This document shows positions 55,242 to 64,000 of a stretch of DNA of 64,000 nucleotides, one piece after another. The notes under the pieces are model-generated. The model saw only the letters and a list, made by a program, of their open reading frames with translations, had not been told where the DNA came from and made no database searches. The DNA lies in contig NC_079209.1 in the NCBI RefSeq assembly GCF_026745355.1, positions 3,479,795 to 3,543,794 on the forward strand, in the 5' to 3' direction. Numbering within the stretch: position 1 is the stretch's first letter; each line of letters starts with the position of its first letter. This DNA is from Beta vulgaris subsp. vulgaris (lineage: Eukaryota; Streptophyta; Magnoliopsida; Caryophyllales; Amaranthaceae). Both the position numbers and the translations under genes were made by a program.

Positions 55242-56379
55242 CACTAGGGGAAAAAACGGAAGGGCTGCGGTGCAAGGGATGCGTTTTTAGCCCAAAATCC
55301 GCAGCCCTTTTAGTGAAGGGCTACGGTTAGCCAAAAGCCGCAGCCCTATAAGTAATAAAGGGTTGCGGTTTTTTTAAAAGCGCAACCCTTTAAATAATAA
55401 AGGGCTGGGTTTAGAAAACCCAGCCCTTTATGGGCTTTTTTTTTAAAATGACTTTAATTTAAAAGAAATTGCAAGGGCTTTAGGGTTTCTCACAAATTAA
55501 AACTCACCCTCCTCTCTCTCTCACGCACGCCTCTCTCACCCTCCTCCCTTCTCTCTCACGCACGCCTCTCTCACCCTCCTTCCTTCTCTCACCCTCCCTT
55601 GTCATCACCATGTCGGTCATCATCTTACAACAATAACAACAACGACAACATCAACAGACGTAGAAAGAGGAGAGAGAAAGAGAATACCTTCTATTCGGTT
55701 ATATTCCTTTTCTTATTATTAATAGTTACTCTATTTACAGTTGAATCTCGAAAGGAAGGCTTTGTTTTTACCTTCTATTGGTTTATTATCATTTGTAAAA
55801 TTAAAGGTAACAGTCAGTAGTTAGATAATGATATTGAAAGGCATGAGGAGTTTGGCAGTCGGAAGAAGGATCATGAAATGGAGCAAGGGGATCCAGGAAT
55901 TTCGACTGTGCTGGCTTAGTTTTCATTCGTTTTTTTCATTTTCGTTTTTTTTCATTTTTCTTACTGTAAATTTCGGCTGTTCTTGATATGTAATTTCGTT
56001 TTTTTATTTTCGTTCGTTCTTGTTGATATATAATTTCGTTCATTCTTTTTTTTTTTTGACTGTAGATTGTAATTTGATGTTCTTGTTGATTGTTAATAAA
56101 TAATTTCGTTTTGTTTGTTGATTCATTTTTTTTGTTTTTTCTTGTTGTAAATTTCTTGATATATTTAGGAGTAAAAAATTGCCAAATTTTTTTTTTTTTT
56201 GGGTCAAAAAGGCTGCGATTATGGTCAAAGCTGCAACCCTTTGTAAAAAGAAGGGCTGCATTTTAGGCCCAAAACCGCAACCCTTCATTGTGAAGGGCTA
56301 CTACGGAAAGGGCTGCTGGCCAAAAACGCAGCCCTTAGACCTGTTTTAATCGCAGCCCTTTCGTTTTTTTCCACTAGCG
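55242..56379. mobile_element. CACTA-like non-autonomous element (AAGGGCTGCGG family), copy 1
   Basis: CACTAGGGGAAAAAACGG is near-inverted at the right end (CGTTTTTTTCCACTAGCG). AAGGGCTGCGG / CCGCAGCCCTT pairs fill 55260-55440 and 56205-56365. The interior, plus strand, has GGGCTTTAGGGTTTCTC, then a CT-rich leader (CCTCCTCTCTCTCTCACG twice) and a short ATG-led region at about 55610 with a hydrophobic stretch. No transposase. A clean 3-bp target duplication is not visible (ACA against ATC). Confidence 0.75.
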
Positions 56380-57001
56380 ATCCAAGAACAAAACTAAATA
56401 AATTCACACCAACCAACGTATTCTGAAGCGGATACGATCTTTTTTTTGCAGCATTAACCCACATGATAAACACTAAAACTACGTAACAAACCTTTACAGA
56501 ACTATTCAAGAAGTGAAGTAAAAACCACAACAATCTTTTGGAAGTGGTTACCAGCAACTACTTAAACAGTACCATGCAATAATCTTTCCCATTAATTATT
56601 GTTCTTCCTTGTTAAAAGACGTACATGCACCATACTGTCCTACCACTCTTTTTTTCTCTTCTCCCTATCATATCTTCTACCAACAATAACACCCGACAAC
56701 ATCACAGTAGCTTAAAAAGAAGACAAACCAGCAAAGGCATGGGGAACTAAATAAGTAAACTTTCGAAATTTGAACTATCATTTTTTGACCACTCACTAGT
56801 CATTATACTACTAGAACTACTCACTCATTCAGTCACTTGCGGAGATTGATATATTTATCCATTGAACAGACTACTCATAAGAAATAGACGACTATAAAAT
56901 AATTAATTCTGATGAGTTGTACTCTACTAATTATTAAAATCTATATCTAATGGGTGGATCATCCGCTGGATAGATAAAGTTTTTCCGTCACTTGGTACTT
57001 G
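56380..57001. other. Intergenic stretch downstream of the AGP31-like gene
   Basis: Holds the 3' flank of the gene (minus-strand transcription). No other gene seen. Confidence 0.5.
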
Positions 57002-58992
57002 CTAGTGTTTGTAACACTTTGGAGGCTCAAAGGCCAAGGGTCCCACCGTGAAGAGAGAGAAGGGCAAAGGTTTAGGTGGTGGGGTCAACTTTTTGTTAAA
57101 GAAGAGAAAAGCGCCTGAAACTCCACCGTTGAGATTGGTTGCATGGGAGCAGGGCCCACCTTTCTTGGGCATTTCTATTAGGAAGACTCGGCATTTGTGG
57201 ACCCCATAGGTGGTGATGTATTTTGGGGCTTGCAAGAAGAAGTACCCATTCTTGTCTGTTGTTGATGTCTTCTTTATCGTGTACTTTGTGTTCCTGCACC
57301 TTAACTCTACCGTTGCTCCTGCATTCCACAACATTTTTACAAGATTAATAAAACAATAATATCAGGTATATTTTGTATACCTTATTTTCGGTATTTTACA
57401 AGAAAAAACAAGTTCAAATAAGTTTAGATTAATTCTTATTAGAACTAACAAATTCAATTTACTAAAAATAAGTAAAATTAAAGTTTATTAATTAATTTTA
57501 AAAAAGTTCAGATCAGGTTTAATAAACACGAATAAAAAGACTAATAAGTTTGAAAATTATACAACTTATCTCCTAAAAAATAAATATATCATTAAAAAAA
57601 TAGATATAATATTTGAAAATTATACAACTTATCTCCTTAAAAATATGTATTTAACCAAATGTCTAGATTATTCTGGGACGGGCATTAACTTGTCCGCTTT
57701 GAAAGTACATAATGTGTTTTGGGCACCATACCCCATTTTTCTTGGCCAAATGGAACAAATAAAATATTTTTATTTTCTTAAACCTATTATGTATTTCATT
57801 CATTTCTGAATAAATGTTACATTTACGTTTTCAAGTAAGTATGTAATCCAATATGCTTATTAATTATTAATATTTTTAATTGTACGCGTATGAGTAAAAT
57901 TTATAAAAAGTTGATATTTTAAAAGTATATATGTGAAGATGAATCCAACACTTATTTTGATCATTATAAATTTATAATAGCAAGAAAATAGAGTATAAAT
58001 TAGTTAAAAAATATTATCAATTAACTCAATGTAAGACTTAAGACTAACTTACAAGAACCAAGTTTTATTTTGAAAATTTTCACATGTTTCACCAAAATAG
58101 TTACACTTTATCAAATGGGGTTGGCGTGAGTGATTAAGGCCTCTCGCTTCTTAACCAAGGTCTCATAGTCGAGCCTTGGATATGGAAAAAATTTCAATTG
58201 AAAGGAATACTGCCCTTTGAGATACCCATTCAAACTCTCACAGGAGATTAGTCCACTCGCCCAGAGCGGTGGAAACTCATCGTAGTAGGAACAAAAAGTT
58301 ACACTTTACTTTTTTTAGTTTAATTCTGTTACGCCCATCTTGAAAATATAGCCCCATAAAAACCTTAAACAATAATGAGAAAAAAAAGGAGAAAGAAACA
58401 AACCAGAAAGAGGAGAGGCACCCAAGAGAGTATCAACACCAGCATAAGAACAGTTCTTACAGTAAACAACCCCTTGAACAGCAACCAGTTTCCTCGGCAG
58501 CGGCTTACTATATGGAGCTGGAGCCTTAGTTGGCGGCTTGGCACTGTAAGGAGCAGGTGCATGAGCCTTAGTTGGCGGCTTGGCGCTGTAATGACCAGGA
58601 GCATGAGCCTTAGTTGGCGGCTTAGCGCTATAGTAAGGAGCAGGTGCATGAGCTTTAGTTGGTGGCTTAGCACTATAGTAAGGAGCATGTGCATGATGAT
58701 GCGCCTTAGTTGGCGGCTTGGCGCTGTAAGGAGAATGAGCGGGGGCATGAGCCGAAGTAGGTGGCTTGGCTGGTGAGTAAGCCGGCGAAGGAGAGGGAGA
58801 GTGGTGGTTATGGTGGTGGTGGTGGTGGTGGGAAGGGGCGGGTGAAGGTGCTAGAGAAGGAGCAAAAGAGTAAGGATGAGAGTGAAAGATGGGAAGAAGC
58901 TCAGCAGAAGTTGCAGTAAAGCTGCTTGGTATTACTATTACAAGTAATGAGATTAATATTGCGCATGCTTGGAGAAGGTGAATACTTCCCAT
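57002..58992 (-). CDS. AGP31-like secreted proline-rich arabinogalactan protein with Ole e 1/PAC domain (two exons)
   Basis: Exon 1 is 58992-58404 and exon 2 is 57318-57002. The donor CTG/GTTTGT and acceptor TGCAG/GAGC join in frame to about 301 aa. Residues 1-30 form a signal peptide (LLQACAILISLLVIV). A Ser/Pro segment with a His run (SHHHHHHHNHH) follows. Then come about six repeats of YSAKPPTKAHAPAP, rich in Ala-Pro and Ser-Pro sites for hydroxylation and arabinogalactan attachment. The C-terminal domain has six cysteines (YCKNC, LRCRN, HKCRV, GPCSH, KCYKH) and TDKNGYFFLQAPK, diagnostic of the Pollen Ole e 1/PAC family. This order is that of Arabidopsis AGP31-type proteins of vascular and pistil cell walls. 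The 1085-bp intron contains a SINE. Confidence 0.9.
58111..58296 (+). mobile_element. tRNA-derived SINE in the intron of the AGP31-like gene
   Basis: Box-A-like GTGAGTGATTAAGGC and box-B-like AGTCGAGCCTTGG are about 35 bp apart, then a SINE body (GCCCAGAGCGGTGG). A 12-bp duplication AGTTACACTTTA flanks it (58099-58110, 58297-58308). Antisense to the gene. Confidence 0.85.
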
Positions 58993-59073
58993 TTTCTTGC
59001 GAGAGTAATGAAGAGAGAGAGAGAGAGATATAGTAGAAGAATGTGAGTGAGAGAGGTGTGGTGCTCACTACTG

Positions 59074-59082
59074 TATTTATAG
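59074..59082 (-). promoter_or_regulatory. TATA box of the AGP31-like gene
   Basis: CTATAAATA on the minus strand, about 85 bp before the ATG at 58992. The leader contains a GA/CT-rich run (GAGAGAGAGAGAGA on the plus strand near 59013). Confidence 0.75.
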
Positions 59083-60228
59083 AGGGTTCAGGTATGTTGT
59101 GAACGTGAAACTCTGGAATTTACTCCTATAGTATAAAGTATGAAGTGTAGACTGTAGTTACAACGGTTTTTTTTTTTAGCAATAGATGGGTTAAAGATTT
59201 TTAACTCTAGTAAAAGATGCATCAGGCATGGGAGACTAGGAAGTAGGATGTTTTGAAATGATTCATGTACCATGGCCCATGGGTAAAAACATACTACTTG
59301 TGTACTCAGTACTCTTAATTTATTACTTCTATGAGGCTATGCATGATGATGACTCGCTTTAATTTTATTGTTTACTACTTGCAATAAGAAGTAGGAAACA
59401 CTATGATTTTGTTTGATGACTAATTAATTGTATTTGTTGTTTTACATGAATTTTAACTATTATATATATGATTAGTTGATGTATAGTTGAATGTAGGAAA
59501 AATTAATGTTAAGGGTCCTAAACTCCTAACTATATATAGAACAATTCTATAAGGTTTTAACTTTGAACAATCAATTAACTTATGAAAATTTCAATTTTAG
59601 GGAGTATTATTTTTTATCAGATTCGGTCATGTGGCTTATGACTGGTTGATAGATATATGCATGCAGCCTACTCTCTTTCTCCTTCAAAGATCTTACAAGA
59701 TTTTTTTTTTTGTATATCCTCCTTGTTCAATATATGTATAGATGAAGAAGATTGAGGCGAGGAATATGAAATATGAGAGGTATAGGCAAAGAAAGATTCA
59801 AAATTCTTTTGGATTTTAACTCTAGAAGTATATACGTGTCTTATATATTTGATTTGATTAACCTCCTTTTGGAATTTTGGGTACATTTTTTCCATATTCA
59901 TTCTCGTTGTTTTTATGGTCTTTTATAATTTATCTACTCAATTTAATATTTTGATGAACACTTTGTCAAGCATTTAATATTAATAATAAATTCTACTTGA
60001 ATAATGTAATGTAGTGTAATTGTCATTTCAAATGAACATGCTCAAATAACTCTCACTAAAAAGTTTTCTTATTAATTAGCTTTTCCAAAAATTCTCATTT
60101 TGGGTCCACATTGTTGTTTTAATCCTCTATCAACAATCACAAATATCATATAATTTGACAGGTCAATCCTCTAAACAGGTTCAAAATTTAAAATTTATGC
60201 TCAATTTCCTATATATTTACCGAACAAC
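59083..60228. other. Upstream region of the AGP31-like gene, no further gene seen
   Basis: A/T-rich. Short frames on both strands show no family features. The promoter's distal elements would lie here. Confidence 0.5.
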
Positions 60229-61586
60229 CGCTAGTGCGTGGAAGAAACGCAAGGGCTGCGTTTTTGACCCGTAATCCTTGTCGTAGCAGCCCTTCGGCAA
60301 AAATGAAGGGTTGCAGTTCTTTGCCGCAACCCTTCATTACCAAGAACTACGGTTTTGGGCCTATATCGCAACCTTTCTTTGTAGAAAGGGTTGCGATTTT
60401 GACCATAATTGCAGCCCTTGTGACCCAAAAAAATCATTTTTTTATTTTTGCATTTTTTTACTCCTAAATATATCAAAAAATCGAGAACATAACAAATTCT
60501 ACAAACGAAATATCTACAGAGCCTTGTGACCACATTTTTTTCATTACAAATTCTTGATAAATATTTCTCATGACTTCAAAGTAGTAAAATTGAAAAAGTT
60601 TGAGATAGAACATAGATCTCAATTCTAATCATTACAGCAAACGACAATGGCCGTTAAACAAACTAGCAGAATCACAGTTCAAGAAATTCAAAAATCAACA
60701 AAATTATAAAGAAAGATAATGTGACAACATATATACCTAGCAAGAAACTTTGCTTCTTCTTAGATACACCTGCGCAACCAACAAATACTTGTTGAGATAA
60801 CCCTAAAAACAACAAATCTGAATTTGAAACTGGATTCATCTCTAAATCACTCATCAGTCTCTCAACCTCTTCGCATCTCTCTCATCGGACCACCGCTTCT
60901 TTCAGATCGCCGGAGCTTCCTTCTCTGTCTCGCGCCGTTGTTGCCGCTTTTTTCAGGTCGCCGGAGCACCATTCTCTCTATCTTCCCCTTTGGTGGTGCG
61001 ATCTTGCGTTGCTGTCGAAGTTATTCCTCCACCGTTTGTTGCTGCTACCCATTGTTGTTGGTAGTTGTTGCTGATGTGGTTGATTTTAATTATTTCTTCA
61101 TCTAACCTAATTCCATAGAGAACTCCAATTTTGTTGTAAAAAACACCGAATTCGAGTTGAAAATTAGGGGTTTTTACGCACGAGATTAAGAATAAAAAAA
61201 AGAATCGAAAATGCAGGCAATAATTGATAAGAATGAACGAGGGTCGAATTATGGAGAAAAACTGTAAGAGAGGCATTGGACAGAAGGGAGGTGAGATTAG
61301 GGATTTGAGGGTTTTGTGAGATTAGAGGGCTGCGGAGATTTGTGAGAGTAGAGAGAGAATGAGCGTTGAGTATTGAAATATTTAAAAGCATGCCCACTGA
61401 ATTCCTTTCAAAATAAAAAAGCCCACAGAAATAATATTTTCGCGGGTGGGTTAAGGGATGCGGTTATTTCAAAAACCGTAACCCTTCGTTTATGAAGGAC
61501 TGCGGTTTTTAGGCTAACTGCAACCCTTTACTATTAAGGGCTGCGGTTTTATAAAAACGCAACCCTTGTGTTTTTTTCCACTGGTG
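60229..61586. mobile_element. CACTA-like non-autonomous element (AAGGGCTGCGG family), copy 2
   Basis: Left CGCTAGTGCGTGGAAGAAAC and right GTTTTTTTCCACTGGTG are imperfect inverted ends, with the 3-bp duplication AAC (60226-60228, 61587-61589). AAGGGCTGCG / CGCAACCCTT words occur at 60250-60420 and 61450-61565. On the minus strand, 61400-61270 has a CT-rich leader (CATTCTCTCTCTACTCTCAC) and AAAACCCTCAAATCCCTAAT, the same module as in the other families. No transposase. Confidence 0.85.
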
Positions 61587-61589
61587 AAC

Positions 61590-61920
61590 GCATATGAGTT
61601 TTAGGTCAAACTTTTGATAATGCTGCTCCCTCTATCCTAATTAGTTTACTCATCATTTTTTAAAAGGAAATTTACCTCATTTAATTCAAGGTTTGTACTA
61701 GGTTGTCCTCCGTGGTAGGGGTATTTGGCCTAGTTTTTCTTTCCTTGGTCAAAAAGAAATGAAAATCTAAGGTTTGTATTCCTCAATTTCTAGTCTGTTG
61801 TATTTAACTAAATTTGTCTTTTTTTTCTAGAGGAATTTAAATGTGATTTTATTTGCGCTAAATGAATTAGGAGGGGTGCATAATAATAAAAAGTTTGGTG
61901 ACCCACTCTATTACGTAGTG
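61590..61920. other. Intergenic stretch, no gene
   Basis: T-rich sequence without coding or RNA signals. Confidence 0.5.
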
Positions 61921-62072
61921 CTAGACTCGTAAAAATACAGTTATTCCTACAACATGTTCTTCAACTAGAGACTTGTGCAACAATGCCTTGATCAAAAGAT
62001 ACCGAACCCGAGCTCCATTATCGAACATGTAAAAAGGGATCCATCCTGGAGGTTTAGGTGGTATTCCCCCCT
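61921..62072 (-). pseudogene. Exon-like fragment, unidentified
   Basis: On the minus strand an acceptor-like CTTCAG is followed by an open frame of about 49 codons to TAG. It contains GIPPKPPGWIPFYMFDNG and then RVRYLLIKALLHKSL. Composition looks like real protein rather than noise, but a 49-codon frame can arise by chance (roughly one in ten), and I recognise no family. It could be a terminal exon of a decayed gene. Confidence 0.3.
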
Positions 62073-62269
62073 CTGAAGCTTAAGTCAGGTATCAACTTTA
62101 AGAGAGATAAAGTAGAGAGAGAGAATTATGACAGAGTAACAGTACACTATCCTGAAAAACGTACCTTTCTCCTGATTTCAAGGACTATCTATTGTGTTTG
62201 AGATAATTGTCGTGCCTTGAGGTCACCCTAATTTAGGAGCATCTGATTGGCTACGCAATGAAAACATGA

Positions 62270-62475
62270 CACGTGACAAGCAGCGATTGGAGAGTACAAA
62301 TCATCCAACCTTATGCAGGTGCCTTTTTTGGACTCTGGGCCTAAGTACAAGCCAGGCCATAAAGGTGGGCTGGTATTTCTCCAAATTTGATATTTGTACT
62401 TCAGCAATCTCCTTTTGGCCTTGTACTTTCATCAATAAGCAAGGAACACGTGATCGATCCAGATGAATCCACGTG
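62270..62475. promoter_or_regulatory. Cluster of three perfect CACGTG G-boxes
   Basis: CACGTG at 62270-62275, 62447-62452 and 62470-62475. G-boxes bind bZIP/bHLH factors in plant promoters. No target gene is evident within the window, so function is open. Confidence 0.4.
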
Positions 62476-62899
62476 TTCTTTTGAGAGTCGTCGATCTTTA
62501 GGCTACAACACATTCCACTTACTATAAAATGGTATGAGGATAAAGTTCCACATAACATGTTTGTGGTTTTATCCTTTCCCAAACATCAATCTTTAAATAT
62601 TATACATGTAAGGTATCAACATATAAATGGAAAATATTTATAGCTTTACTATATCAATAATAAGCATCTATTCCCCTACATTTAATTTCCTAATTTTCTC
62701 TTTTGTTTAGTAATATAGTTTCCCTTTCATCTTACAACTTTCATCTTAATACTTGATTATGTTACCCCAATTTTTGATATAACACTTGTCATTGAGTCGA
62801 TCTAATTTCCACTCAAATTTCTACTAACTTAAGAAAATTTCTAGTTAACCATCTAAAAAAGATTATAACTTCCACAAAACTTTCAACAAATATTACTCT

Positions 62900-64000
62900 C
62901 ACTAGTGGAGAAATTATATTGGTTAAATGACACAAAAGAACAAATCAAGTTCTCCCAAAATCGGATCCGCTAATTTAGTATCTTTCCACACATTTCGTTG
63001 TTTAAATTAAATGATAAGTAATATGTTGAACTGGGTCAATTAATAAGAACTGATCCGATTTTGTCAATTGATCCGAGCTAGCCGGATCAGTTAACCCTAA
63101 ATACTATATTAGGCCCAATGGCACCCAACCATCTTCCTCTTTCCCCTCTTTCACGTCACAAACCCTAGCTAAACCCTCTCATTTTTTTTTTTACTCAGTT
63201 CTCTTCTTTACTCTCTGATCCTCTTTCACCCTCTCTCACCCACGAAACCCTTAAACACTAGTCACCACCACGTTGTGTCTTCATCGTCGTCCTAGTCCCA
63301 AATCAAACTCTTTCTTTCCACCAAAAACCTCCTTTTCACGAAAATCTAGATACTCAAATCTCATATCTCAGAACTCAATTCTCCTTCTCGCGAAAACCCA
63401 TAACAAACGAAATTCATGAGCTGAATGATGTTCCTTGCTTTCTCATAAAACTTTGTCTTTGCAAAACTCCCCCTTCATCTTAGGGTAAGGGACTTTGAGT
63501 TTTCTTCTCCTTTGATTGATCACAAATTAAAATTTCTTCGCAAGGCGAGGGCCGATGAGGGAGAAGGCCATGGAGCTAAAGGAGCTTTGAGGGCTTGAGA
63601 TTCTCTCATAAAACTTCGTCTTCATAACGGTTGGATCTAGGGTTTAAGATTTTTCATATTCTAATTTCATTTTCTTTTGGTATTCTTGAATTTTTTTTTG
63701 ATTTTTTACTTTAGCTTGTTGATTTTTGTAATTGTTTTTATGATTAAGTTATGGGGATAATGGAGTTGGAATGTTTGTAATGCAATATTATTTACACCTA
63801 TTATTCATATTTATATTATTTTGATTTTATTATTGTTAAATGTAAAATTTTCTTTAATTGTACGTTGTTAATTTTCCACCTTCTCTTTCACCCATCTTTT
63901 TTGTTGTAGATGTGCCTTTTTTTTTAGTTGGAATGTTTGCGTGGATTGAATTGGAATGTTTTGTAGTTCTCTCTTCTATACATGTTCAACCAACTTTTTT
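62900..64000. mobile_element. Possible CACTA-like element running off the right edge
   Basis: CACTAGTGGAGAAATTATAT at 62900 resembles the CACTAGTGG terminus. GGATCCG/GATCCG words recur at about 62963, 63054, 63070 and 63084, like a subterminal set. From 63120 a leader module follows: CACAAACCCTAGCTAAACCC and CTCTTTCACCCTCTCTCACC. The right terminus is outside. The alternative is a host gene's promoter and leader with telo-boxes, followed by a T-rich intron (from about 63480). No coding frame is long enough to decide. Confidence 0.4.

Overview
This is a gene-poor plant nuclear window, about 65-70% A/T by eye. It has plant snRNA-type promoters, Copia and chromovirus LTR elements, Helitrons, Stowaway and Tourist MITEs, and an arabinogalactan-protein gene with plant splice sites. 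A eudicot fits well. Caryophyllales/Amaranthaceae is only a guess from repeat style. No bacterial, organellar or CRISPR features are visible.

Most of the window is transposon in transposon, and several insertions can be proved because the window also holds an uninterrupted copy of the target. Left part: a truncated CACTA-like element (1-320), tandem repeats, MITEs, a first 7SL-like RNA unit (2231-2524), a 4.2-kb minus-strand Helitron (4537-8714) carrying what looks like a captured gene 5' end, a long-inverted-repeat element (8836-9246), and a three-level nest (CACTA-like 9494-13051 > Stowaway 10813-12568 > CACTA-like 10940-12373). Next come a long-repeat element (13748-15444) and a Tourist MITE that has a reversed twin at 3853-4148.

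Middle and right: a segment is present three times (A about 16550-23760, B about 38815-42580, C about 50084-51990). Each copy has exon-like remnants on the minus strand followed by a 7SL (SRP) RNA-like gene on the plus strand, with a plant upstream sequence element, a TATA-like box and a T-run terminator. Differences between the copies expose Helitrons, a LINE-type retroposon with a 321-codon ORF (18348-20061), a solo LTR (39624-40018) and a Stowaway holding a Helitron (50183-50851). Between A and B lies a Copia element (23767-38700) interrupted by a CACTA-like element (25800-27238) and a Tekay-like gypsy chromovirus (29158-38215). Each of the three has terminal repeats and matching target duplications.

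The only well-supported host protein gene is a two-exon, minus-strand AGP31-like secreted cell-wall protein (57002-58992), with a SINE in its intron. Two CACTA-like elements of one family flank it (55242-56379 and 60229-61586), and a possible further element runs off the right edge.

Most notable: (1) the dispersed 7SL-like cluster; (2) CACTA-like families with different subterminal words that all carry an internal promoter/CT-rich-leader module; (3) two composite Helitrons in which the same roughly 260-bp terminal unit abuts an older Helitron 3' end; (4) empty-site/filled-site pairs that date the insertions relative to each other.
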